Of a DNA stretch of 64,000 nucleotides, positions 1 to 9,979 are shown one piece after another; the stretch's first letter is position 1; each line of letters begins with the position of its first letter. The stretch comes from Deinococcus sp. KSM4-11 (lineage in GTDB: Bacteria > Deinococcota > Deinococci > Deinococcales > Deinococcaceae). The position numbers and the translations under genes were made by a program. Location: contig NZ_SSNX01000010.1 in the NCBI RefSeq assembly GCF_004801415.1, positions 79,215 through 143,214 of the forward strand, in the 5' to 3' direction. Under the pieces are notes generated by a model that was not told the DNA's origin, searched no databases, and saw nothing but the letters and a program-made list of their open reading frames with translations.

Positions 1-154
1 CCAGGTCCGCGAGCGCCGCAACGTATGCTCCGTCTCGCCAATCCAGGTAGGCGCCCAACACCGCCACCCGGCCGTCGGCCGTTCCAGCAGGAAGGGAAGC
101 ACGGATTGCCTGAGGATCACGGAGCCGGATCTCCCAGAGACGTTCTGGATTCAT
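1..154 (-). CDS. Partial CDS at left edge, unknown function
   Basis: An open minus-strand frame starts with ATG at 154 and runs off the window. GGGGAG sits directly before the start, and the 51 visible residues (MNPERLWEIRLRDPQAIRAS then an AVLGAYLDWRDGAYVAAL stretch) have ordinary protein composition. No domain is recognised. Only the N-terminus is visible, so function cannot be assigned. Confidence 0.55.
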   Translation of the reverse strand, partial: MNPERLWEIRLRDPQAIRASLPAGTADGRVAVLGAYLDWRDGAYVAALADL

Positions 155-489
155 CTCCCCACCAGGAAAGGCACCCGAGCAGTGTGCCTGAAAACCGATT
201 GAGATTGAGCGAGGCCACCCAGGCAAGGTCAGACCTACGGAACGGCGAAGCATTCTCAGCGGGTACCTGATGCAGTGGATGAAGGGAAAGAGACAGGGTG
301 AGGGGTCGGATCGCCCTTCGAGGGCCGTCTGAGCTCGTCTGGCCTCTTGAATGGGACGGCACCGACGGCCACGGTGCTGGGGCAGTCTGATCGAGATTCC
401 TGTGCCGGTGGTGCGGCTGGGCGGCGAGGTCGAGGGTCGCCTGGTGCATGGGCGTCCTGTCGAATAAGGAGTACAGGCCGCGGATCTGC
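155..489. other. No clear gene; possible coding remnant
   Basis: No frame here has a convincing start and length. A short plus-strand stretch ending in a TAA near 471 reads like a protein tail (IPVPVVRLGGEVEGRL), possibly left from a disrupted gene. Nothing else was seen. Confidence 0.3.
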
Positions 490-567
490 TAAATGCTTCT
501 GAGTTGGACTGAGGGTGACCCGGTAATGCGCAGATGGAGATAAGCCTCGAAGATAGGAGGCACCATC

Positions 568-907
568 ATGATGACCCGCAGAGTCCACCGCCCCGAGTTC
601 AAGCGTTACGGCCGTGCATCTCGCGCGTACCAGCGGCAACGTTTCAAGCACCGCCCGTAATCTGGGCATTCAAGTCTCCCTCCTTCGAACATGGATGAAG
701 GCCGAGCAGGACGAGGGTAATGTCGCGTTCCCAGGTCACGGACACCAGGTATTGACAGCGGAACAGCAGGAAATCCGCAAGCTCCGCAAAGAGAACGAAA
801 TCCTGCGCCAGGAGCGCGACATCCTGAAAAAAGCCACGGCCTGTCTTGGCCAGAACAGCACCCGTCTGGGGCTTGGCCGCTTCTTCGCCAAAGAAACTAC
901 ACGCTGA
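568..907 (+). pseudogene. IS3 family OrfA, frameshifted and truncated element
   Basis: The frame from ATG 568 (SD AGGAGG just upstream) begins MMTRRVHRPEFKR, typical of IS3 OrfA. One extra base near 611-617 shifts it into the frame 614-907, which continues with the helix-turn-helix (HLARTSGNVSSTARNLGI) and the leucine-rich EIRKLRKENEILRQERDILKKA coiled coil. Just before the FFAKETTR end there is a 13-residue insertion compared with the usual OrfA tail. The OrfB start (ATGAGGTATCAG-like) follows but is cut at 923 by the left end of the IS6 element, so the transposase core is absent. Dead IS3 remnant. Confidence 0.75.
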
Positions 908-923
908 GGTATCAGTTCATCAC

Positions 924-1733
924 GGTTGTGGCAAGTTGTTGGCGCTCAGGAAGCGGGAAGCTCTGGTACAGCAGGTGGCCTGAGATTCAGGCCACCTGCT
1001 CTACCACGTCCCGCCACGACTTGAACGCAGTGTGTTGCTGGTGACGGCGATGGCGAGCGGGGACGGGAGAGCGAGCGGGGTGGTGGAGGTTCGTGATCCG
1101 GGCGTGCAGGTCCAGGAAGCCCTGAGCGCGTTTTCGTGAACGGAAGCCTCGCTGCTGACGTTCCTGCCGCCGGGTCGGCCGATGAGACTGTTCAATCAGA
1201 TTGTTGCAGCGCGCCGTGGAGATCACCTGGACGTGCTCCACGCTGTGGAGCACGGGAAGTTCCCGTAGGGCAGCGCCGTAACTCCAGAGCTTATCGGTGT
1301 GAAGGATCTCGGGCACGTTGTATTCGCCCAGCAGTCGCTGGAGAAAGGATTGAGCGGCCTCGGTATCCCGGTGTTCTTGCAAGAAGACGTCCAACCCGGC
1401 ACCGTGCTCATCCACAGCGCGCCACAACCAGTGCCGTACCCCACCGACCTCTACGTGCATCTCGTCAAGGTGCCACCGCGAACCCCGTCGGGGTTCGCGG
1501 TGGCGTACACCTTGGGCGAACAGGTCGCTGAACTTGATGCACCAGGTACGGATGGACTCGTGGGTGACAGCGATGCCCCGTTCGAGGAGCAGTTCTTCAA
1601 GGTCTCGGTAGCTGAGGGTGAAGCGGTGGTACATCCAGACGGCGTAGCCAATGATCGCGAGAGGAAACCGGTAGCCGGGGAGCTTCTGACCGCTCAGCAC
1701 GGCGTCACCCTACCCCAACTACTTGCCACAACC
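924..1733 (-). mobile_element. Intact IS6 family insertion sequence
   Basis: Imperfect inverted termini bound the element: GGTTGTGGCAAGTTGTTGG at 924 and, read from the other strand, GGTTGTGGCAAGTAGTTGG ending at 1733. It is 810 bp and carries one full-length transposase. The flanks (TTCATCAC and GGTGGCAG) do not match, so no 8-bp target duplication is left. This fits IS6 cointegrate formation or later recombination between copies. Its left end interrupts the IS3 remnant. Confidence 0.85.
987..1700 (-). CDS. IS6 family transposase
   Basis: This 237-aa DDE transposase catalyses replicative transposition of the 924-1733 element. The catalytic triad is visible: Asp in WHLDEMHVEV, Asp in ILHTDKLWSY and Glu in NLIEQSHRPTRRQER. 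The length is normal for IS6/IS26 family enzymes and the frame is unbroken, so it may be active. It may also act on the several decayed related copies elsewhere in the window (about 1745-2326, 22612-23310, 25571-25836). Confidence 0.9.
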   Translation of the reverse strand: MLSGQKLPGYRFPLAIIGYAVWMYHRFTLSYRDLEELLLERGIAVTHESIRTWCIKFSDLFAQGVRHREPRRGSRWHLDEMHVEVGGVRHWLWRAVDEHGAGLDVFLQEHRDTEAAQSFLQRLLGEYNVPEILHTDKLWSYGAALRELPVLHSVEHVQVISTARCNNLIEQSHRPTRRQERQQRGFRSRKRAQGFLDLHARITNLHHPARSPVPARHRRHQQHTAFKSWRDVVEQVA

Positions 1734-1744
1734 GGTGGCAGAGG

Positions 1745-2326
1745 TTCTCGCTGCTGGCGTGCAGGCAGAGGAATTCCTATGCCCGTTTCCCTTGCTTGAA
1801 CCCCTGTTGTTGCCGTTCCTGACGCCGTACAGATTCTTGTGATTGCAGGGTCACGTTGTTGCGACGCGCCGTGAAGACAACCTGGACGTATTCCATACCA
1901 TCAAGCACCGGACGTTCCCGCAGGGCAGCGCCGTAACTTCAGTGCTGATTTGTTTGAATGACTTCTGAAAGGGAGCCGGGTTAGGAACGTCGTTGCAGCG
2001 TCGCCGTGGCGTCGAAGCAGGCTATCGAGCACGAAATCGGGCTCGTCGTTCGCTCGCCACAGCCAGTGTCGAACGCTATTGACCGTCGTATAGCCCTCGT
2101 CCATCAGCCAACGGAACCCCCGTCGTGGTTTCTGCTGGTCCAGATTGTCCGCGAACAGCGGGCTGAACTTGAGGCACCATTCGCGCAGCGTCTCGTGACT
2201 GAATAGGGTTCCGCGCTGGTGCAGCAGTTCTGAACATCTCGGCAACCCAAAGGGAAGCGGTGGTACAGCCAGGGCGACGTGCTGGATGGGGGCATCGCGA
2301 AGCGGTGGCAGTAAAGGGTCGGTCAC
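1745..2326 (-). pseudogene. Decayed IS6 transposase
   Basis: The minus frame keeps the IS6 core (SHETLREWCLKFSPLFADNL, then WLMDEGYTTVNSVRHWLWRA) but has lost the part with the second Asp. It drifts out of frame near 1960. Fragments of the C-terminal region (1790-1930) are recognisable only by comparison with the intact neighbour. The first catalytic position reads MDEGY instead of LDEMH. Non-functional. Confidence 0.75.
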
Positions 2327-2482
2327 GGCGGGTCAGCCTACCCAAGCCCGGTGAAGGCAGCACAACCGACACGCTGGTGTTGGATTGCAGCGACCGTGCC
2401 GACCGGACATTCCACGCCGTGTGGTCAGAACTGATGGTCGTCGCTGAGGGCGCGAAGCGGTGAGCTCAGGCAGCGTTCTTGA

Positions 2483-2677
2483 AGGAGAGCAAGCACCAGT
2501 TCGGCTTGGCGCAGCTCGCGTTTCCAACTCAATGCTGGTTTCCTGGCGTGGACGCTGGCGATCCTGCATCGGGAGATGGGCATGATTCTGGAGGCGCGTG
2601 CCGTGCTGGTGCTGCCGCAGCTGTATTTGAACCGGCCGCTCTGGACGTTCAGCAAAAATGCCGAATTTCTCGGCTAG
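2483..2677 (+). pseudogene. C-terminal fragment of an unknown protein
   Basis: One plus frame has strikingly protein-like sequence ending at TAG 2677: NAGFLAWTLAILHREMG, then EARAVLVLPQLYLNRPLW, then FSKNAEFLG. The upstream part (KESKHQFGLAQLAF) lies in another frame, so one frameshift near 2520 is likely. No start codon or SD is found. The family is not recognised. It lies between transposon remnants and appears to be a broken gene. Confidence 0.4.
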
Positions 2678-3003
2678 CATGGGAATTCACTTCGCTGTGC
2701 AAGGTACAACTCCTGAGTCCGGCCCTTGAGGTTTCCTGTGCTCAGTGCCGTTACTTGGCAGCCTATGTGCGCCTTCGCTCTGGTCGGCCTGACAGCAAAC
2801 GCCAGGCAATCTTTCTGAAGGATGCCTACCTAGGACATTTCCGCTGAGACAATCGTTTGACCACCTGCGGCGCCCCTGTGCGGAACAGGCGCCGTTCGGG
2901 AGCATACTGTTGCTTTCCCGGGCCGTGGTAGCAGCCTGTCGCGTTGGTTCAGTTTGCAACAGGTGACGTCCATGCACGTTGCCCGGTAACCAAGTGCTGC
3001 TGG
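2678..3003. other. No gene recognised
   Basis: Short overlapping frames on both strands lack ribosome sites and familiar sequence. It separates transposon debris from the signalling gene that ends at 3004. Nothing convincing was seen. Confidence 0.4.
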
Positions 3004-5993
3004 TCAGGTCTGTTCAAGCATGGCAATGAAGACCTGGACGACCTGAGGATCGAAATGGGTACCGGCACTGTTCAGTATGTGCTGTATGGCTTGCTCTCGG
3101 GTCCAGGCCGGCCGATAGGGCCGGTCACTGGTCAAGGCGTCGTAGACGTCCACTACGGCGAAGGCTCTGGCTGTCAGGGGAATGGCAGTGTCCTTCAGGC
3201 CGTGTGGGTAGCCGCTGCCATCCCACTTCTCGTGGTGGTGCCGCGGGATGTCCAGGGCGGGCTGTAGGAACGTGATGGGTGAGAGCAGCTCTACAGCGAA
3301 GCTGGGATGCCGTTTCATCTGTGCCCATTCGTCGTCGTCAAGCTTGCCAGGTTTGAGCAGGATCGCGTCGCGGATCCCCATCTTGCCGATGTCGTGGAGC
3401 AGTGCCCCGCGGCGCACCTGGACGATCTGTTCGGGAGGCAGGCCCAGATGCTGACAGAGCTCCACAGTCAGCTCGGTCACGCGTCTGGAATGGCCCTCGG
3501 TCTCCTTGTCCCGGAGATCGAGGGCCCGAGCCCAGCCCTCGATTGTCTCGTCGTAGGCCAGACGCAGTTCCATGTTGCGGTGTTCGAGTTCTTGAAAGAG
3601 CAGGGCGTTCTCGACGGCGATGGCCGCCTGCCCAATCAGGGCCTCGATGGTCTCCAGCCACTGCGACGAGGGCACGAAGGTGCGCTGGTGCAGCACTTCA
3701 ATGACGCCCAGTACCTGCCCACGGGCGATGAGCGGAGCGGCGTAGTACGACGTCACGCCCTCGCGCCTGAGCAGGTCGTGCCAGTCTGGCGCAAGCAGCA
3801 CCGTGCGGAGATCCGGCACGGTCAGGGGGTGCCGGCTCAGGGCAACCTGGCCAGCTGGACCCTGGTCGAGCTTGACGGCCGAACCATGCAGCGCGGTGGC
3901 ATGCAGGCCGCGGGTGGCGGCATATTCCAGAGTCAAGGTATATGGGTTGAGGATCAGGGCTGTGGCAGCGTCGGCGCTCAGCTGCTTGAGGATGTTCTCG
4001 AGGATCAACCCCAGGGTGGCAGTGAGATCACCGCCCGAAGCGATGGTCTGGTCGATCTTGCGCATGTTGGAAACATGGATGAGCTGTCGTTCGAGGCCAT
4101 CGTTGAGGGCCTCGATTTGCCGCGCGGCTGCCTGGCGCGCGCTGATGTCCTGCGCAATCTTGGACGCCCCCACCACGCGACCATCGGGGGCCAGAATCGG
4201 AGAGGCCGTGATGAAGACTGGGATCAGGTGGCCGTCTTTGGCCTTTCGCACTGACTCGAATGGCGGGACGCGCTCACCCTTCCCGATACGCCGCAGCATC
4301 ACCTCCTCCTCAGCACCGAGCTCCGCTGGGACGATCAAGTTCATCAACTGGCCGACAGCTTCCTCGGCGCGGTAGCCATACAACTCTTCCGCTCCGGCGT
4401 TCCATGAGCGGATGAAGCCGTCCAGCGTGACGCCAAGGATGGCGTCATGGCTGGCATGGACGATAGCAGCCAGGAACGCCTGGTCTTCCTGTGCAGCGCG
4501 GCGCTCGGTGATGTCTCGGGCCACGCAGTACAGCACAGCGTCGTTGGGAACCGCGACCGCGTTCCACTCGATCCAGACCTCGTGCCCTTCTTTGTGGATG
4601 TAGCGGTTGTGAACCACGGTCATGCCGATCTGGCCGGCCCGGCCCTTGCTGGCGATGCGGGTGCCTTCGTCGGAGGTCGTGATCCGGTCATCGGGATGCA
4701 CGAACTCAAGAAAGGAGCGGCCGATCAGTTCCGCGGGCGCATAGCCCAGGATGCGCTCGCAGGCGGCGCTGACGGTGACCACTTGGGCCGCGGGCCAATC
4801 GTGGTGATCATGTCCAGCGACAGATCCAGGGTGCGCTGCAGCTGAACCGCGAGCTGATGGGCGCGCTGCTCGCTTTCTACGAGGAGGAGCCGGGCCTGCT
4901 TCTCCTGCGTGATGTCCCGGATCAGTGTGACGAAACACGCCTCTGCACCAATCGTCACCGAGACGACCGATAAGACGCTGTCCGCCACGACGCCAGACTT
5001 CAGGCGGAACTGCACCTCGCGGTTGAGCACCTTCCCCTCTGCCTGAAGCGTTCGGCCGACATCCTCAAACTGGAGCGGGTTGACCCAGAAGTCCAGGTCA
5101 AATGGCGTGCGGCCGATCACCTCCTCGCGGTGGTACCCACTCTGTTGAAGAAACGTAGGGTTGACGTCGATGTAGCGGTGGTCGCTGACTCGGGCAACGA
5201 TGATGGCAATCGGAGCAGCCTCAAAGATTGTGTTGAAGCGCTCGTAGCTGCCCCGCTGCTGTTCTTTGGCCTGGTACTGCGCAGTGATGTCCTGGACAAA
5301 CACCGAGACGCCGTCCGCCGCCGGGTAGGCGGTGACCTCAACCCACTTGCCCAACCGCTTCAGGTGACTGACGGCGGTCTGGATCGTGCCGGTAGTGCTG
5401 GACTGCTCGATGGCCTGCACCACCGCCGAGTCGGCGAGGTCAGGGAAGCTCGTGAGCATGTTGTGCCCGATGAGGTCTTCAGGACGCTGTCCAGCGATGT
5501 TGGCGGCGGCCGCATTGAGGTAACGGAAAGTCATGTTGTGGTCGACGGCGGCGACGCCGTCGGTGATTCGTTCGAGGGTCGACACGAGCTGCTGTGTGGC
5601 TTCTTCCCGCGCGGTGACGTCATTCTGGAAGCCCAGGTAGTGCGTCAAGGTGCCGGCAGCGTCGTGGACTGGGCTGACGGTCAGCTCGTTGTAGAACAGC
5701 GTGCCGTCCTTGCGGTAGTTACGCAAGGTGACGGTGACGCTGCGTTCCTCGGCCATCGCTTGTCTGATTTCTTCCAGGTGAGGCTGGTCACGATCCTGAC
5801 CCTGCAGGAAGCGGCAGTTGCGGTGCAGAACCTCGGCAGCGGCGTAACCGCTGAGGCGTTCGAAGGCTGGGTTGACATAAACGATCGGGTGATCGACGTG
5901 TTGAGCGTTGGTCAGGATGACGCCGACCGTGCACGCCGCGATGGCCTGGTGCAGGAGCTGGGGGTCTCCTGGTGAGATAGGGCTGGTCGTCAT
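3004..5993 (-). pseudogene. LOV-PAS-GAF-HD-GYP c-di-GMP phosphodiesterase, one frameshift
   Basis: Two frames join into one protein of about 996 codons. ATG 5993 has GAGGAG six bases upstream. The order is a LOV domain (about residues 10-130, flavin-cysteine motif RNCRFLQG, then NYRKDGTLFYNELTVSPV), further PAS domains to about 640, GAF (about 650-790) and HD-GYP (about 810-990). The HD-GYP core is intact: LLHDIGKMGI and HHEKWDGSGYP. Family knowledge: LOV binds FMN and senses blue light; HD-GYP hydrolyses c-di-GMP. The frame breaks near 4785-4800, inside the fourth PAS domain. The span (2990 nt) is not a multiple of 3, consistent with one missing base. The intact paralogue at 34145-37138 has the same layout. 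A recent mutation or a sequencing error are both possible. Confidence 0.85.
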
Positions 5994-6239
5994 AGTGCGC
6001 TCCTCAATGATCACATCTTTTGCGCTTTGATGACAAGCCAGCCTAGCCGCTTTCGTTTCAAATACAGCCTTCTGGGCAAATCCTCTGCCAGACTACTGCG
6101 GTGCACTCCACTACATTGTTCAAACCCATTGCTAAATATTTAATGGGGCAGTACATTTATCGCAGACGTCGTTCAGGGCTGACACAGGTTGTGGACGAGC
6201 ATGGCCAGAATGACGCGCAGCGGCAGTGAATGTATGGTT

Positions 6240-6716
6240 TCAGTCTGTGCCCAGATCAGCTCCATCCTCGGCCGGTGCGGATCTGACCCGATCGACGGCC
6301 TGGAGCGTTTGTGCCGTCTTCAGAATAAGGTAGGCTGCAGGAACGAGCTCCTGCCACTCGCGTCTTCTCATCATGCCAATTTTCATCTTCTCTGCGGCCT
6401 TGAGGGCATCGGACACCATCAGGTACTCGAGCCGTTCCCGCGTCAACGGACGCAGGCATATGTCCCTGCCGTTGTCCCTACCATCAAACCGCGATTTTCC
6501 ATCCTCACGCGCATATTCATGGCCACTGCTAGTCGTGAGGGTGTCCGATGTGACGTCCCGGAGGGTCTGCGCTCGCCAGGGCCGGTTGTTGCGCTCAATA
6601 CACACCCAGCCCCCCACAAACGACCCGGCGAGCTCGTCGAGATGGGCCATGAGGTGAAGCAGGTCGACTCTGGTCTGCACGGTGCACTCCGTTCTCTGGT
6701 CGCAATATAGACTCAT
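6240..6716 (-). CDS. Hypothetical protein, translationally coupled to usher-like gene
   Basis: This 158-aa frame starts in an ATGA overlap with the stop of the usher-like gene, so it is probably the last gene of the pilus-like operon. The sequence is charged and soluble (WVCIERNNRPWRAQTLRDV, later RERLEYLMVSDALKAAEKMK). There is no signal peptide, membrane segment or recognised domain. The opposite-strand frame over the same DNA is less protein-like. Function unknown. The region 6015-6239 upstream of the next gene holds no further gene. Confidence 0.6.
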   Translation of the reverse strand: MSLYCDQRTECTVQTRVDLLHLMAHLDELAGSFVGGWVCIERNNRPWRAQTLRDVTSDTLTTSSGHEYAREDGKSRFDGRDNGRDICLRPLTRERLEYLMVSDALKAAEKMKIGMMRRREWQELVPAAYLILKTAQTLQAVDRVRSAPAEDGADLGTD

Positions 6717-9136
6717 TTCAGGTTCAGTTCGCCCGCATCCTCAATCTGCACGTCCTGGGTTGTGGGAATCACCTCCAAGGGAAGCAGCATCAGCTGATCT
6801 TCAGGGACGACCATTACCCGGTTGGTCAGAGAGGCTGTCCCAAGCCCTGTTCCCTCCGGAGTGAGCAGGGTGACGTCATACGTGCCGGACACTACATTAC
6901 GCAGCAGGAAGGTACCGTCTGCATTGACACGGCTTTCATAGCTGGCTTCCAGACCAGTCAGACGGACGGTCAGCTCGGACATGTCGGGTGGCGCTGGCAC
7001 GATGAGCGTTCCTGTACTTTGCTCAGGGGCAGGCCAGTGGAGGTTCAGTTGCCCCTGGACAGTGGCCCCCGGCGAGAACTGCACATCCACATTGCTGACC
7101 TGCTCGCCACGCACCGCGACCTTGAGGGGCAAGGCCGGGCGCGCATGGAAGCCGGCCGCGTCATCCTGGTTCACCAGCGTCAGGACGACGTCTCCCTCGT
7201 GAACTGCTGGGAACTCGAAGTGGCCGGCGGCGTCGCTGACCGCCATTAGGTTGCCGGCCTGCAGGCGGAGGCCCGCGAACGGTCGTCCGTCCGGATACCG
7301 AATCCGGCCCACGATTCTGCCCACGTCAGGGCGCGGCGCCGTCGCGATGTTCAGGGGAACACTCATTACCGCGCTCAGGTGGGTCTGCGGTTTCCCCGCT
7401 CCCACTGCTGAGAGCACGGAGAACTTGAGATCCACCTCGTGTACCTTCATGGTCGTGCTTCCGACCACGATCCATGGGCCGTCCTGGGACGCGGGTGAGG
7501 TCAGGCCCACGCTGGCCGTGCCCCCCTGGAAGTCGCAGTTCGCCTGGAGACCTGCCGAGGTGAACAGCTGTGAGGTGCGCAGATCCAGGGTAGTGGTGAT
7601 GGTCGGCTGCAGTCTGAGCGACACCGCAGGACGTGAGGTGACCGGGATGGTAGCCGATCCCTGGTAGGTCAGGGCAGCGGGTGTCCACGCGAGGCTGGAG
7701 CGCCAACGGGAGGAGGTGAAGCTGAGACCTGTGCCGGTCGTCTGTCCACCGGTCATCCGCAGATAGGTGTCCCAGCTGTTGCCCCGGTATGCCAGCCGAC
7801 CAGCGACGGTGAACGCGGCCGCGGCCCCTGGAGTGACGGGATCAACCTGATAGTCACCCGAGAGCGACGCGGTCACTCCGGTGGCGAGTTGGGCACGAAC
7901 CGAGGCAATGATCCGGAGATCGGCGGTCGGTTGAGAGGTGAAATCGGTAGCCCGGTACTGGGCGCCGAGGCTCACCGCAGTCTGACGGTTGGCATAGTCG
8001 AGTCTGGCCTGCACCTTCGGCGCCAGCGACGTGAGATCGACCACACCACTGACCTGCGCGCGGAGGTGATCGGCGTGCCCTACCACGTCCGCCGCCACAG
8101 TCTGGCCGGCCTCCGACGTGCCCAGGCCTAGAGCGACACTCGACCGGGCACCCGACCAGCCCAGCGCGACGTTCCCAGCGAAGGTCTTGCCCTGCAGGCC
8201 CGCGCTGGCGCTGCTCCACCAGCTGATGCCCTTGAGCGCCGCGCTAACACCGATCACCCGGGTACCCGGGTGCAGCGGGAGGGTGCCAGTAGAAAGGTAG
8301 CCCACCCCGAAGGTGACCCGTTGATCCTGGTAGTCCGCGGCCCAGCTGGACTTCGATCCTGAGAACCGGAACGTTCCCGGCAGATCCGCACTGAGCCGCC
8401 CGCTCAGGTTCAGGTCTGAGGGGGTTTTGGACTGCACACCGAACGTGATCTGGCCCTTCAGGGTCAGCGACCGTTCCTCCAGGGGTACTCCGGTGCGCAG
8501 GAGCAGGCGGTTGACGCTGACCGTTTTCGAGAGGCCGTCCTGGCCCTGAACCTTCAGCGTCACGCGGCGCGCTGGGCTGGAGCTGTAGGGAAAGGTGCCG
8601 GCCACCGTGACCCGCATCTGTTCTCCAGGCGCCAGCGTCGCCCCTGGTGTGCCGACTTGGAGGGCCGGCGCATCTGCGCTGAAACGGAGGACTTCGGGAA
8701 CGTTGCCATCGTTGCGAACCACGAAGGTGGCCGTCACCTTTCCATCCAGGCCCAGGGTGTCCTCGTCCTCCGGGCGGATGGTCACGTTCCGGCGCGGCGG
8801 AATGCGGACAGCGGCCGTGGCCTGGATGCCTGAAGCGATGACACTGACCGCATACGGTCCTGCGGCGGCGGAGCCAGGAGCCTCGACCGGTAGCAGGAGG
8901 GTGGTGTCGCTTCCGGGTTGGAGCTGTACAGCTTCCGGCGGAAACAGGGCGCGCCAGCCCGGCGGCAGCTGCAGCTCAGGCGTGCCGCTCCATTCGGTCT
9001 GGGTGTCGTTGTGAAGCTGAAAGACCAGGGTCAGCGGCTGACCGGCTCGGATCGCCTGCTCCCCGGAGGGTGTGACGACCTGGATGCCCGCGGCGCTGGA
9101 GAGCAGCAGGCTCAGGGTCAGCACCGCAGCCCGCAT
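6713..9136 (-). CDS. Usher-like outer-membrane protein
   Basis: This is an 807-aa exported protein. The start at 9136 is chosen because it gives a signal peptide (MRAAVLTLSLLLSSAAG) and lies one base after the preceding stop; an in-frame start at 9169 would bury it. Residues about 20-220 look like two Ig-type (NEW3/COG1470-like) domains. About 225-640 is rich in alternating short strands with Gly/aromatic ends, as in an outer-membrane beta-barrel. About 645-720 resembles a carboxypeptidase-regulatory beta-sandwich (VGRIRYPDGRPFAGLRLQAG), with a second similar domain to the end. Size, order and neighbours match a chaperone-usher pathway usher, although no classical usher motif was identified. 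It probably exports or anchors the subunit encoded first in the operon. Confidence 0.7.
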   Translation of the reverse strand: MRAAVLTLSLLLSSAAGIQVVTPSGEQAIRAGQPLTLVFQLHNDTQTEWSGTPELQLPPGWRALFPPEAVQLQPGSDTTLLLPVEAPGSAAAGPYAVSVIASGIQATAAVRIPPRRNVTIRPEDEDTLGLDGKVTATFVVRNDGNVPEVLRFSADAPALQVGTPGATLAPGEQMRVTVAGTFPYSSSPARRVTLKVQGQDGLSKTVSVNRLLLRTGVPLEERSLTLKGQITFGVQSKTPSDLNLSGRLSADLPGTFRFSGSKSSWAADYQDQRVTFGVGYLSTGTLPLHPGTRVIGVSAALKGISWWSSASAGLQGKTFAGNVALGWSGARSSVALGLGTSEAGQTVAADVVGHADHLRAQVSGVVDLTSLAPKVQARLDYANRQTAVSLGAQYRATDFTSQPTADLRIIASVRAQLATGVTASLSGDYQVDPVTPGAAAAFTVAGRLAYRGNSWDTYLRMTGGQTTGTGLSFTSSRWRSSLAWTPAALTYQGSATIPVTSRPAVSLRLQPTITTTLDLRTSQLFTSAGLQANCDFQGGTASVGLTSPASQDGPWIVVGSTTMKVHEVDLKFSVLSAVGAGKPQTHLSAVMSVPLNIATAPRPDVGRIVGRIRYPDGRPFAGLRLQAGNLMAVSDAAGHFEFPAVHEGDVVLTLVNQDDAAGFHARPALPLKVAVRGEQVSNVDVQFSPGATVQGQLNLHWPAPEQSTGTLIVPAPPDMSELTVRLTGLEASYESRVNADGTFLLRNVVSGTYDVTLLTPEGTGLGTASLTNRVMVVPEDQLMLLPLEVIPTTQDVQIEDAGELNLK

Positions 9137-9137
9137 G

Positions 9138-9911
9138 TCAGTTCCCGACGTTGACGGTGTAGCGGGCACCCATCACCGGATTCACGCCGTCGTTGGCCAG
9201 AACCACGAAGGTGTACCTGGCGGCGGCCAGTGCCCCCAGCTTGAAATCGACGTGCGCGCCGCCGCCCGGGTACAGCCGCTTCTTGCCGGCCTGCGCCTGC
9301 GCCACAAGCTTGCCCTGCGCGTCATAGACCTCGGCACGGAACTCGGGAACGATGGACGCCGTACCGTCATTCAGCAGATCGACGCCCAGGTTCACATCGG
9401 CACCGCTGCGTGACAGTTGCGGCCTGGCAAAGTTGACCTTGGCAGCGCCCCCAGGGACGGTGGTAATGAGCTGAACGGCATAGCGTGTATTCACGCTGAC
9501 CCCGGCTTTGGGGGCGGATGGGGCCCCCTGCGGCTGGACAATCAACGCGCTCCAGTGGCTGCCGGCCGTGGCTCCGGCTGGAACCTTGATGTTCAGGTCG
9601 AGCGTTTTGGTGCTGCCCGCGGGGACGGTCACCGCGGCGGCAGGGAGCGTAATCCAGCTGCTGTTGCTGCTGTCCAGCGTTCCTGCGGGCAGAAAGGCAG
9701 TGTTGGCCGGAGTAACCCGCAGGTCTTCCAGGCTAAGCCCGACGGTTTCGGCCTGAGCGCCGGTATTTGAGAGGGTGATCGAGAGGTGACTGGTCTGCCC
9801 CGGACGGACGCCCAGACTGTAGAGGAGCTGGCCCACCACCCCGGTCGCGGCCACAGCAGGGCCCGACAGAAGTGGCAGGAGCGCGAGGAGAACGAAAGTA
9901 CGGTGGCGCAT
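9138..9911 (-). CDS. Periplasmic pilus-chaperone-like protein
   Basis: The 257-aa product has a signal peptide (MRHRTFVLLALLPLLSGPAVA). ATG 9911 is supported by GGAGG eight bases upstream. Two Ig-like domains follow: an N-terminal one with SLGVRPGQTSHLSITLSNTG and a second ending RYTVNVGN. This is the layout of PapD-like and DUF916-like chaperones. It lies between the subunit gene and the usher-like gene, one base from the latter. Likely role: binding and folding the 9980-10474 subunit in the periplasm. Identification rests on fold-like features and context rather than a signature motif. Confidence 0.7.
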   Translation of the reverse strand: MRHRTFVLLALLPLLSGPAVAATGVVGQLLYSLGVRPGQTSHLSITLSNTGAQAETVGLSLEDLRVTPANTAFLPAGTLDSSNSSWITLPAAAVTVPAGSTKTLDLNIKVPAGATAGSHWSALIVQPQGAPSAPKAGVSVNTRYAVQLITTVPGGAAKVNFARPQLSRSGADVNLGVDLLNDGTASIVPEFRAEVYDAQGKLVAQAQAGKKRLYPGGGAHVDFKLGALAAARYTFVVLANDGVNPVMGARYTVNVGN

Positions 9912-9926
9912 GGATCCTCCGGAAGT

Positions 9927-9966
9927 AAAAAGAGCGTTGGAAGGGCAACGTCGGTTGCCCTTCCAA
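9927..9966 (-). terminator. Attenuator hairpin between subunit and chaperone genes
   Basis: A perfect 13-bp inverted repeat (9937-9949 and 9954-9966) has a 4-base loop. In the minus direction it is followed by CGCTCTTTTTAC. This is an intrinsic terminator placed 13 bases after the subunit stop. Partial read-through would give much subunit and little chaperone and usher, as in many pilus operons. Confidence 0.85.
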
Positions 9967-9979
9967 TGCTTCATCAGGC

